NCBI GenBank assembly: GCA_910577085.1
Contig: CAJTLE010000022.1
Location: 1 to 29,510, forward strand
Origin: an uncultured Allobaculum sp.
GTDB taxonomy: Bacteria; Bacillota_I; Bacilli_A; Erysipelotrichales; Erysipelotrichaceae
Direction of reading: 5' to 3'
DNA: 29,510 nucleotides
Shown: piece by piece, positions 16,303 through 23,201 of the stretch
Layout of the letters: every line of letters starts with the position of its first letter
Numbering within the stretch: position 1 is the stretch's first letter
The notes under the pieces: model-generated
What the model saw: only the letters and a program-made list of their open reading frames with translations
What the model was told of the DNA's origin: nothing
The model's database searches: none
Program-made: the position numbers and the translations under genes

Positions 16303-16734
16303 ATGGATAAAATTGGAACATGTATAACGGTATTGATGCGGCAGCTGAATTTGTTCTTTAAACACGAACTCTCTGAGGTGGAGATTACAGCATCGGAACT
16401 GATGTATCTTTCACAGCTGTATGAAAAGGACGGACTTACTCAGGAAGAAATGGCCGCTGCGATAACCGTAGATAAAGCGGCAACGACAAGAACAATCCAG
16501 GGAATGGAGAAGAAAGGGCTTGTTCGAAGAAAAGCCCACGAGAGCAATTACCGGGCAAAAAGAGTATATCTGACTGATAAGGCAAAGAATGCTGAAGCGC
16601 AAATTCGTAAGCTCCAGAAAAGATGGACAAATTTTATAACGCAGGACATGACAACAGAAGAAGCAGAGAGTGTTTCATCAAGCCTAAAAAAGATGGCACA
16701 AAGAGCAAAAGAAATAAATCAGCAGGAGAATTAA
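16303..16734 (+). CDS. MarR family transcriptional regulator
   Basis: 143-residue winged-helix repressor. The recognition region is clear (LTQEEMAAAITVDKAATTRTIQGMEKKGLVRRK, about 45-77), followed by the wing (NYRAKRVYLTDKAK) and a C-terminal dimerisation helix. MarR proteins usually lose DNA binding when a phenolic or other small ligand binds, or a cysteine is oxidised; no cysteine other than Cys7 is present here, so ligand control is more likely. Ribosome binding site AGAGGA. It is followed 3 nt later by a nitroreductase gene, its probable target together with itself. Confidence 0.93.
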   Translation: MDKIGTCITVLMRQLNLFFKHELSEVEITASELMYLSQLYEKDGLTQEEMAAAITVDKAATTRTIQGMEKKGLVRRKAHESNYRAKRVYLTDKAKNAEAQIRKLQKRWTNFITQDMTTEEAESVSSSLKKMAQRAKEINQQEN

Positions 16735-16737
16735 TGT

Positions 16738-17391
16738 ATGGACATGAAACAGGCAATGCGTGAAAGACACACGGTAAGAAAATACACGGACAAAGCGATT
16801 CCAAAGGATATCGTGTCGTTGCTCAATGAACGCGTCAGATGGAATAATGAACATTATGGGCTATCCATTAAGCTTATAACAAATAACAACACCGCAATAC
16901 CGAGAGTGATTCAGCTGATCCTCGCTAAGGGAGTGAATAACTTTTTCATTATGGCAGGTCCTAAAGGAGCTGATGAATTCTGTGGGTACTGCGGTGCAGA
17001 TCTGATGCTGTATGCACAGACATTAGGTTTGAATACATGGTGGGTTGGCGGAACCTTTAATCGTAAGGGAGTTCAAAAGAAGTCAGAGGGTGCAACGCCG
17101 GTAGGGATCATTGCCGTAGGTTTTGGTCAGACACAAGGCGTGCCTCATAAGTCCAAAAAGGCATCTGATGTCAGTGCTTATGAAGGTGACGCTCCGGACT
17201 GGTTTAAAAATGGTGTAGATGCAGCACTTTTAGCTCCTACAGCACTCGCAAAACAGGCATTTTCAATCAGAGGAAAAGGAAATAAGGTTTCTATTTCCTG
17301 CGATAACGGCATTTTTACCGGAGTGGATACCGGACTTGTAAAGTACCATTTTGAGCTGGGCGCTGGAAAGGATAATTTTGAGTGGAAATGA
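16738..17391 (+). CDS. Nitroreductase family protein (TM1586 type)
   Basis: 217-residue FMN-dependent nitroreductase-like protein. The N-terminus MKQAMRERHTVRKYTDKAIP is the family's Arg-rich FMN-binding entry. The middle (FCGYCGADLMLYAQTLGLNTWWVGGTFNRKG) and the GIIAVGFGQTQGVPHKSKK segment match the putative TM1586-type nitroreductase group, which contains an internal duplication. Likely NAD(P)H-dependent reduction of nitroaromatics or quinones. Ribosome binding site GGAG overlaps the end of marR and the genes are 3 nt apart, so they are co-transcribed and probably derepressed by the same ligand. A MITE-like element lies between this gene and its terminator. Confidence 0.88.
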   Translation: MDMKQAMRERHTVRKYTDKAIPKDIVSLLNERVRWNNEHYGLSIKLITNNNTAIPRVIQLILAKGVNNFFIMAGPKGADEFCGYCGADLMLYAQTLGLNTWWVGGTFNRKGVQKKSEGATPVGIIAVGFGQTQGVPHKSKKASDVSAYEGDAPDWFKNGVDAALLAPTALAKQAFSIRGKGNKVSISCDNGIFTGVDTGLVKYHFELGAGKDNFEWK

Positions 17392-17504
17392 GATCAAGTC
17401 GACAGCTCTATGGAGTGATAGCAGATAAATCAATGTATAAAGAAGTATCGCAATGAGTACTCTGAAGAAAAGTCACTGTTCATGCCGCCCGTTATAATAA
17501 ACAG

Positions 17505-17701
17505 GACTCTTACGCAAATAGTGTGTTCAATGTCAATCACTACTATTAACGTTAGCGATTGCAACCGCTCATAACAATCCAAAACGTCATAGGTATATCC
17601 AATTTGAATTAGATAAAGTTACCTGATCGACAATGTGAATGGCGCAATTCCCTTGATTCATCAAGGCTGCCAGTGTTAAAAACTACATTTGCGTAAGATC
17701 C
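17505..17701. mobile_element. MITE-like non-autonomous element (197 bp) with ISL3-type ends
   Basis: The ends GACTCTTACGCAAAT (17505-17519) and, on the other strand, GGATCTTACGCAAAT (17687-17701) match at 13 of 15 positions. Both sides are flanked by the perfect 8-bp direct repeat ATAAACAG (17497-17504 and 17702-17709), a target-site duplication of the size used by ISL3-family elements. The inside has no open frame of note but holds a small hairpin CCTTGAT-TC-ATCAAGG (17651-17666). The end sequence TCTTACGCAAA, followed closely by GTGTG, recurs at the left end of the transposase-bearing element at 28875. Best read as a MITE mobilised by that element. Confidence 0.82.
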
Positions 17702-17759
17702 ATAAACAGAGGTGTGAACTGTAACCTTCTAAGCTGCAGATTTCTCAATCCTCTGTGTT

Positions 17760-17804
17760 CCCTGCTAAGCTTTGTCGAGCTTTGCTTTCAGCAGGGATTT
17801 TTTG
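17760..17804 (+). terminator. Terminator of the marR-nitroreductase operon
   Basis: Stem CCCTGCT/AGCAGGG with additional internal pairing, followed by ATTTTTT. It is separated from the nitroreductase stop by the inserted MITE-like element. Confidence 0.75.
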
Positions 17805-17811
17805 CGGCCGT

Positions 17812-17850
17812 TAAAAAAGAGCAACCTTATTTACTGGCTGCTCTTTTCTT
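17812..17850 (-). terminator. Terminator overlapping the 3' end of the LysR gene
   Basis: AAAAGAGCA pairs with TGCTCTTTT; on the minus strand the stem is followed by TTTTTT. The left arm lies within the last codons of the gene, so stop codon and loop coincide. Confidence 0.7.
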
Positions 17851-18772
17851 CTTTTTTCGCTTTCTTCTGGGCCTTTTTTATACGCTGGCTCATGGCGTCT
17901 GGGGAAAAATATTCAATTGCTGCCTCTACAAAGCTTGTGATTTCCGGCCTTTCTTCATGCTCGCGCAAAACGGCGGCATATGGAAACTTCAGATCAGCCA
18001 GCGTGAACTTTTCATCTTTAAGCCGTTCACGATCCAGGCTTTCTTTCAGGGCAAGACCCACGCCATTGGCCAGGCGGACTGTTTTAATCAGATCATCCAG
18101 ACTGCGCACTTCAGACTGCCAGGCTGCCCCAGTCCGATTTAACCTGCAGGCAGTTAAAGGATCAACATAGAAAGTCACCGCCTGGCGCCGTCCAAGTACG
18201 ACGATATTTTCGTGCTGAAGATCTTCAACCGAAATCTTTTTCTTCTTCGTTAATGGATGATTCTCAGGCAGAATCAGACAGAGTGGATACTCAAACAGAT
18301 CCACTATTTTCAGTTCCGGATCCTGCTCAAAACCAGCGTGCAGACCAAAGGCAATATCGATATCTCCGCTTCTCAGAGCATTTTTTAAAGCGGAAATTTC
18401 ATCTTTGCGAAAGGTAAATGTCACCTGTGAATTCTGGCTTTTGTACAGGCTGACCAGATCGATAACGCCCTGATTATCGCGGGTTCCGGTAAAGCCGATC
18501 TGAATCTGCGGAACCGGGGTGTAATCCATCTCTTCAAGCAGTTCATTGGCCATTTCCTCCAGACGAGTGCAGCCATGATAGAATTTCTCGCCAAGCCGGG
18601 TCAGACGCTTTTTCCCCTGAAATTCGGAGAATAATTTGAGATTGAGCCGGCGTTCCAGGCTGCGAATCATCCCTTCTGCTTCATCCTGATCAATTCCCAT
18701 GGCGTCAGCGGCTCTGTTTAACGACTGTCGTCTGGCTGTTTCCAGAAATAACAGAATATTATCTTCCAACAT
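17831..18772 (-). CDS. LysR family transcriptional regulator
   Basis: 313-residue LysR-type regulator. The N-terminal helix-turn-helix (about 4-62: LLFLETARRQSLNRAADAMG, then MIRSLERRLNLKLF) is followed by a linker helix and a type 2 periplasmic-binding-like effector domain (from about 90: QIQIGFTGTRDNQGVIDL, DIDIAFGLH, LCLILPENHPLTKK). The C-terminus is highly charged (RIKKAQKKAKKEEKSSQ), longer and more basic than usual. Ribosome binding site GGGAGG. LysR regulators often control a divergent neighbour, but the upstream gene here is on the same strand, so the target is not evident. Confidence 0.92.
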   Translation of the reverse strand: MLEDNILLFLETARRQSLNRAADAMGIDQDEAEGMIRSLERRLNLKLFSEFQGKKRLTRLGEKFYHGCTRLEEMANELLEEMDYTPVPQIQIGFTGTRDNQGVIDLVSLYKSQNSQVTFTFRKDEISALKNALRSGDIDIAFGLHAGFEQDPELKIVDLFEYPLCLILPENHPLTKKKKISVEDLQHENIVVLGRRQAVTFYVDPLTACRLNRTGAAWQSEVRSLDDLIKTVRLANGVGLALKESLDRERLKDEKFTLADLKFPYAAVLREHEERPEITSFVEAAIEYFSPDAMSQRIKKAQKKAKKEEKSSQ

Positions 18773-19001
18773 ATTGGCTGCCTCCCTTTTTCATTTTTCA
18801 GGCAAAGATCCATCCAGAGGCTGTGCAGTCTGGGCGGGATCATTGGCCATCTCTTTTTAGAATCAGATTATCTCAGATTCCACTCCATTCTTCACGCTTT
18901 GGGCTCGTTGGGCAACTGGGCGCCAAAATATCTTTGAGAGAGATAAAGGTCCATAAATCTACCAATCTACGGACTTGCCTTGATCACTCTGCAAACCGGT
19001 C

Positions 19002-19580
19002 TCAATTCTGGCGTTCATTCTGGTCAATGAAGCGGATAACTTTAGCCGGCACCCCACCAGCAAGCGCGTTGTCAGGCAGATCTTTAGACACCACGCTGCC
19101 AGCTGCAATCACACAGCCCGAACCAATCGTTACCCCCGGCATAACCGACACATTCGCCCCAAACCAGCAGTTATTGCCTACCACAATCGGTTTTGCGATT
19201 TCCAGGCCCTGGTTGCGCTGGGTGTAGTTAAGAGGATGGTTCGCAGTGTAAAATCCGCAATACGGTCCAATAAAAACATCGTTGCCAATGGTGAGGCCGC
19301 CGCCATCCATCAGATAGCAGCTGGCATTGATAAAGACTCGCTGCCCAAGATGAATCAGATTGCCATAGTCAGCTGTAAATGGCGGTCGAATATCCAGTCC
19401 CTCAGGGAGTTCTTCGACGCCCAGCAGTTTTTTGAGAATTTCATAGCGGGCCGGGTTACTGACTAAAGTCGTAGAGTATTCGATGCAAAGATCCGCACAC
19501 TCGGTGCGCAGTTCGATCAGTTTGGGGTCATAGTTGGCATCGTACAACAGACCCGCATGCATTTTTTCAAGTTCAGTCAC
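19002..19580 (-). CDS. Maltose/galactoside O-acetyltransferase family protein
   Basis: 192-residue acetyl-CoA-dependent sugar O-acetyltransferase of the LacA/Maa/NodL group. The N-terminal Maa domain (about 1-55: KMHAGLLYDANYDPKLIELR) is followed by the hexapeptide-repeat left-handed beta helix (about 70-185). The catalytic histidine is His115 in TANHPL, the same position as in E. coli LacA. The C-terminal GGVPAKVIR is the family signature. It starts with GTG (19578-19580), supported by AGAGGA 6-7 nt upstream. The acceptor sugar cannot be predicted. Likely cytosolic detoxification of non-metabolised sugars. Confidence 0.93.
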   Translation of the reverse strand: MTELEKMHAGLLYDANYDPKLIELRTECADLCIEYSTTLVSNPARYEILKKLLGVEELPEGLDIRPPFTADYGNLIHLGQRVFINASCYLMDGGGLTIGNDVFIGPYCGFYTANHPLNYTQRNQGLEIAKPIVVGNNCWFGANVSVMPGVTIGSGCVIAAGSVVSKDLPDNALAGGVPAKVIRFIDQNERQN

Positions 19581-19735
19581 AGGATTCCTCTTTCTTATCT
19601 ACTTCTTTGTGTGTTCTTCTTCATATTCTTCTCAGCTATTTGGCCGCCTTTTCAACTTCAGTTTACCGTTGATCCGTTCTGTCGCCTATCCTTTCCTTCG
19701 AATTTGCAGTCTGCAGATCCTGTCTGCAGGCAAAG

Positions 19736-19755
19736 AAAAAGGGACTTTCGTCCCT
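19736..19755 (-). terminator. Terminator after the thioredoxin-like lipoprotein gene
   Basis: GGGAC/GTCCC stem with a 4-nt loop (GAAA on the minus strand) followed by TTTTT. It lies about 55 nt after the stop codon. Confidence 0.82.
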
Positions 19756-19810
19756 CGTGTCTGATTTCTGCCGGTTTTAAAGACTGTAAGCCAGAAGGAT
19801 TGGGCCTGAC

Positions 19811-20473
19811 TTACTTCATAGCCGAAACCAGATCGTTCATGGTCTTCTGGACTTGGTTTTGCTCGTCTTTGGTCATCAGCCGTTCATGCGCATCGTGATC
19901 TTCAACGGTTCCCTGATGGCCCATCACGACTTTGCCATCCTGAATGGCAAGAACCAGTGGTACATATAACGTCGGGACACCCTCATCGTTGTCCTGAAGG
20001 TACTCCCCAATATAAGGTGCAATCTGATCACGCTGCTCATCGGTATACAGGCGCTCTTTCATGGCATCGCGGGTTTTAACATAGAGAACTTCAGCCCCCT
20101 GCTCTTTAGCGGCTTTCTCTAACAAAGGAACAACTTCTTCGCACCACGGACAGCGCGAAAAGCCAAAGTACACCAGACCACTCTTCCCGTTTTCAAAAAG
20201 ACCGATGGCTTCATCAAAGCTGATTTCGGTAAAGTTGGAAACAATCTGGTTATAGGCTTCAATACGTTCGTTTTCCGACGGCATTTCAGTTGTCTGGTCA
20301 TCCTCGCACTCAGACGTATCGGGTGCACAGGCAACAATGGATCCGGCTGTCTGGCTTGACTGCTCTGAAAGGCTGGCTTTCGAGGTGTCACTGGTTTGAG
20401 CCTGACATCCGCAAAGCAGGCAGGCACTCAGGCCAAGCATGGCCCATCGGGTTCGATTTTTTCGTTTTCTCAT
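19811..20473 (-). CDS. Thioredoxin-fold lipoprotein (bacteriocin-accessory/PedC-like)
   Basis: 220 residues. A basic N-terminus and hydrophobic core lead to the lipobox-like LCGC (Cys23), so it is probably a lipoprotein anchored on the outer face of the membrane. A Ser/Thr/Glu-rich linker (about 25-70) follows, then a thioredoxin domain with the active site FSRCPWCEE (Cys108, Cys111) and cis-Pro in EGVPTLY (about 167). The domain resembles the family called bacteriocin transport accessory proteins, which are thiol-disulfide oxidoreductases. No bacteriocin or DsbD/CcdA-like gene is in the neighbourhood, so the substrate is open. Two extra cysteines (about 49 and 56) in the linker could form a regulatory disulfide. 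Confidence 0.82.
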   Translation of the reverse strand: MRKRKNRTRWAMLGLSACLLCGCQAQTSDTSKASLSEQSSQTAGSIVACAPDTSECEDDQTTEMPSENERIEAYNQIVSNFTEISFDEAIGLFENGKSGLVYFGFSRCPWCEEVVPLLEKAAKEQGAEVLYVKTRDAMKERLYTDEQRDQIAPYIGEYLQDNDEGVPTLYVPLVLAIQDGKVVMGHQGTVEDHDAHERLMTKDEQNQVQKTMNDLVSAMK

Positions 20474-20620
20474 CTTCTGTCCCTTTCGTCATGTTCTGGC
20501 CTGGCCAGAATCAGATGGATTGTCTCTGATTCTTTTCTGGCTGAATTTCCCTGCATCCGGTTTATTTGTTTTTTCTCTTTCAGCCCTGTTTCTGGCCTGA
20601 TTGTGGCAGGGATCTGTTTT

Positions 20621-21847
20621 CTAAGCTTCTTTTAACTGAGCACGTTTCTTTTCATAAAGAACCTTGGCAGGTTTATAGAGCAGCCCATAGACAGGCAGAT
20701 CAAATTCACCGATATATTCGTGAATCATCGGTGCAAAGTTGTCCTTGAAGTGGGTCAGGCCATCATCCAGGCTTCCTTCCACTCCGCCCATACTGAACTC
20801 TTCACAGCCTTTATCAAAGGCCCAGGCAAAGTTTTCAACGTAGGTTTTGTATTGCGGCATGAAGCGGCGGAAGCGCTCATCCATACCCGCATACAACATT
20901 TCGCAGGACCTTCCATATTTAACGGTCAGAACGCCAGCAATTGGGCGCGGTTTATCCGAACCGACAGTATTGATAATTTCTTCAATATTATGGATATCCT
21001 TTTCGGCCGAGGCTTTCTGTTCTTCGAGGGTAAACCGCTTTTTCTTCTGGTTTTCCGGAAGAGCAGCAATCTGGCTTTCAAGATCGGCCAGTTTCTGCTG
21101 GCATTCGGCCAGAATCTTGCCGGGATCGCACATGGCTAACATGATGATGGAATCATCCTGGTAAGTGTCAATCAGATGAGCAAAGTAGTCGCGGTTGCGC
21201 AGGCTGACATGTTTGCGGGATTCCGTCATTTCAACCAGCGCCGCAAAGTCATCAAGCAGTTCATCGCGGCCGCTGATAATTTCAAGATGACGTTTATCGG
21301 CTTCTTTGATCAGTTTGCGGGTCTTCTTTGGCATAGCCTGCAGGATATCTTCGGGTTTATCGAGGATGGAGGCAAATCTTGCCTGAATGGCCTGAGAAAG
21401 ATCAAGAACGAATCCCTGGTGAATCGCACCGGCCGCTTCAATAGAAGAAACCAGTTTTTCGTTGCCGTTGTGCGGGCGGTCCTGATCACTGGACGGATAT
21501 TTTCCGATTTCAATGGCCGGATCCATCTTGATAAACAAGGCATGGTGTTTCCGGCCTTCTTTTTTGAGGGCGTTGAAATAGAATTTCACCAGCTCAGAAT
21601 CGGTGTAATCCATGATCGGTCCGCGCGGTACGTAAAACATGGAGAACCCCATTGGCAGCTGTTTAATCAAAACAAGAGCCGTCCCCACCAGCTTGCCATC
21701 CTGGTAGACGCCTGTATGCATAGATCCCCAGTTGGATTTGATTTTCGACCAGTTGTAGCTCTGTAACAGGTTGCTCAGAGCATGACTGCTCGCAAACGCA
21801 TCAAATTCCGCCTGTGGAATTTCGGTTTTATATTCAAAGTGTGACAT
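20621..21847 (-). CDS. FemAB/MurM-family peptidoglycan branch aminoacyltransferase
   Basis: 408 residues. FemAB-family enzymes move an amino acid from aminoacyl-tRNA to the lysine side chain of lipid II, building the interpeptide branch. Two GNAT-like subdomains are visible (LLQSYNWSKIK and FSMFYVPRGPIMDY in the first; CEMLYAGMDERFRRFMPQYK and FSMGGVEGSLDDGLTHFKDNF in the second). The family's helical coiled-coil arm that grips tRNA is inserted at about 240-295 (ECQQKLADLESQIAAL, then TLEEQKASAEKDIHNIEEI). Full length. A strong AAGGAG ribosome binding site precedes the ATG. Whether it adds Ala, Ser or Gly cannot be told. Confidence 0.93.
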   Translation of the reverse strand: MSHFEYKTEIPQAEFDAFASSHALSNLLQSYNWSKIKSNWGSMHTGVYQDGKLVGTALVLIKQLPMGFSMFYVPRGPIMDYTDSELVKFYFNALKKEGRKHHALFIKMDPAIEIGKYPSSDQDRPHNGNEKLVSSIEAAGAIHQGFVLDLSQAIQARFASILDKPEDILQAMPKKTRKLIKEADKRHLEIISGRDELLDDFAALVEMTESRKHVSLRNRDYFAHLIDTYQDDSIIMLAMCDPGKILAECQQKLADLESQIAALPENQKKKRFTLEEQKASAEKDIHNIEEIINTVGSDKPRPIAGVLTVKYGRSCEMLYAGMDERFRRFMPQYKTYVENFAWAFDKGCEEFSMGGVEGSLDDGLTHFKDNFAPMIHEYIGEFDLPVYGLLYKPAKVLYEKKRAQLKEA

Positions 21848-21873
21848 CAGTAAACTCCTTATCTGTCGCAGTT

Positions 21874-21879
21874 ATTATA
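21874..21879 (-). promoter_or_regulatory. Candidate -10 box for the MurM-like gene
   Basis: A perfect TATAAT on the minus strand about 27 nt upstream of the start codon. The -35 region (TTGGAG or TTTGGA) is poor. Confidence 0.45.
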
Positions 21880-22644
21880 GCGGGATCATGGCCAACTCCA
21901 AACCTGACCCTGTTTTTCACGATTTTTGCAATCCCTTCCCATAGGCCAGGACCCCTCTGGCGTAAAGCCGATCTGGAAAAACGGAAAAGTCATTTGGGTG
22001 GATCCGGTCTGTCAAGTTCCGATTTTTCCGTATCAAAAATGGTACTTATTGCATGACCTAAATCATCTACCGCGATATTAACATTATCTTAATTCGTTTA
22101 CTCCGCTCGTTATAAAACGCAAAAAGAGGCCGATTATCAGCGGGCCAATCTTCCCTTTTGAAAATCTTAATGCAACCCCCGTAAAGTTGGTTCAGGGGGT
22201 ATGACAGCGAAGAAAACTGTATGATTTATGGGCATCTTCCGCAATCCAGAGGACAAATAAAATTTCCTGCGATTTTTTTCAAAACTATTTTGGATGAATT
22301 TCCTTTTAGGTAAAGACAATATTAGAAATTTATACAATCTTTATGTAACCGCTTTATTTCATTAGATCTGATTTTGGTTTATTATAGTTCACATCAGCAG
22401 ACCAGTTGTTTGATGACTCAAATCGTAGTTGTTTTATCCTTCTTTATTTCAACTTCATTTCTTCTCTTCGCACCACCCCTCCGCTTCCACTTCGATGAGA
22501 GCGGCCCTCCTCATTTCTGCACCAGGGAGGGGTTTTGATCAGTATGAAATTCGTATTAATAACTTAGCTATACACATTAAAATCAACCGCATTCAATCAG
22601 CTGAACTGTCTGAGAGAGAATCTAGAAAACGAGAGGTGTAAGTT
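21880..22644. other. Gene-poor region between the MurM-like gene and the 73-residue gene
   Basis: About 765 bp with no convincing gene. The second half (22240-22400) is strongly A/T rich and contains TTTGGTTTATTATAG, a plausible promoter for the 73-residue gene. A CCCCC/GGGGG hairpin (about 22176-22199) and a CCCTCC/GGAGGG hairpin followed by GTTTTG (about 22505-22535) could act in a leader RNA. The leader of the next gene would be over 200 nt. Confidence 0.45.
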
Positions 22645-22866
22645 ATGGATTTATCATGTAATCACGCCTGGGTCAGAGTTGAAGAGAATGAACAAGCCGG
22701 ATTTGGCTACCGAATCCTTTCTTCCACCGCTAACCACGCTGCGCGCAAACCGGTCCCTGGGACCAAATGCATTGAAGTCGGTACTGGACTGACATGGACC
22801 GTTGCCTTCAAAGATGGTGAATTCTTTGCTATCTGCAAAAAGGCGCAGCCACAGTGGGTGGATTAA
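22645..22866 (+). CDS. Small hypothetical protein (73 aa)
   Basis: A 73-residue protein of unknown family. It has no signal peptide or membrane segment. Sequence features: MDLSCNHAWVRVEENEQAGFG at the start, a central basic stretch AARKPVPGTKC, an aromatic/beta-like part LTWTVAFKDGEFFAICKK, and the end QPQWVD. Three cysteines (5, 40, 65) and His7 could bind a metal, but no known motif is complete. The ribosome binding site GAGAGGTG sits about 8 nt before the ATG, and a strong terminator follows at 22964, so it is a single-gene transcript. The long gene-free leader suggests regulated expression. Confidence 0.68.
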   Translation: MDLSCNHAWVRVEENEQAGFGYRILSSTANHAARKPVPGTKCIEVGTGLTWTVAFKDGEFFAICKKAQPQWVD

Positions 22867-22963
22867 TACTACTCTTTGAAACTCGCCATGAACTGTCTGA
22901 CCAATGGGTCAGGGAATTACACCGATAGCTTGAACAAAGGAAAAACGAATTTTTGAAACCGTT

Positions 22964-23003
22964 CTGGAATCAGATCTTGATCTGGTTCCAGTTTTCTTTT
23001 TCT
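22964..23003 (+). terminator. Terminator after the 73-aa gene
   Basis: Near-perfect stem: CTGGAA-T-CAGATC pairs with GATCTG-G-TTCCAG around a TT loop, followed by TTTTCTTTTT. The stretch 23004-23190 up to the next gene shows nothing else clear. Confidence 0.92.
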
Positions 23004-23201
23004 CTCCCTCGTTTTGAGTTTCTTTTTCAATCCACTCATCTGATCAGATCAGTCTTTTTTGAAGGACATCCTGCGCATCTCAAGAGGCGCGTTGGTCAAC
23101 TCGACCTAAAATAGAAGATGATATGCACATGAAAATCGATCTGAATTCATCCAGAATCCATTGCGCATATAAATCTCATTACAGATAGAAAGGATGATTT
23201 T

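Noticed and set aside
18807..18841. Hairpin GATCC..CCAGA/TCTGG..GGATC after the acetyltransferase gene.
   Set aside because: No real T-run follows on the minus strand and it is 160 nt from the stop codon; too weak to call a terminator.
20509..20537. Inverted repeat AATCAGA/TCTGATT between the lipoprotein and MurM-like genes.
   Set aside because: The T-run is on the plus strand, opposite to both genes, so it is not a good terminator for the MurM-like gene.
22429..22641. A 70-codon plus-strand frame just before the 73-residue gene.
   Set aside because: No ribosome binding site and low-complexity composition; probably leader sequence.
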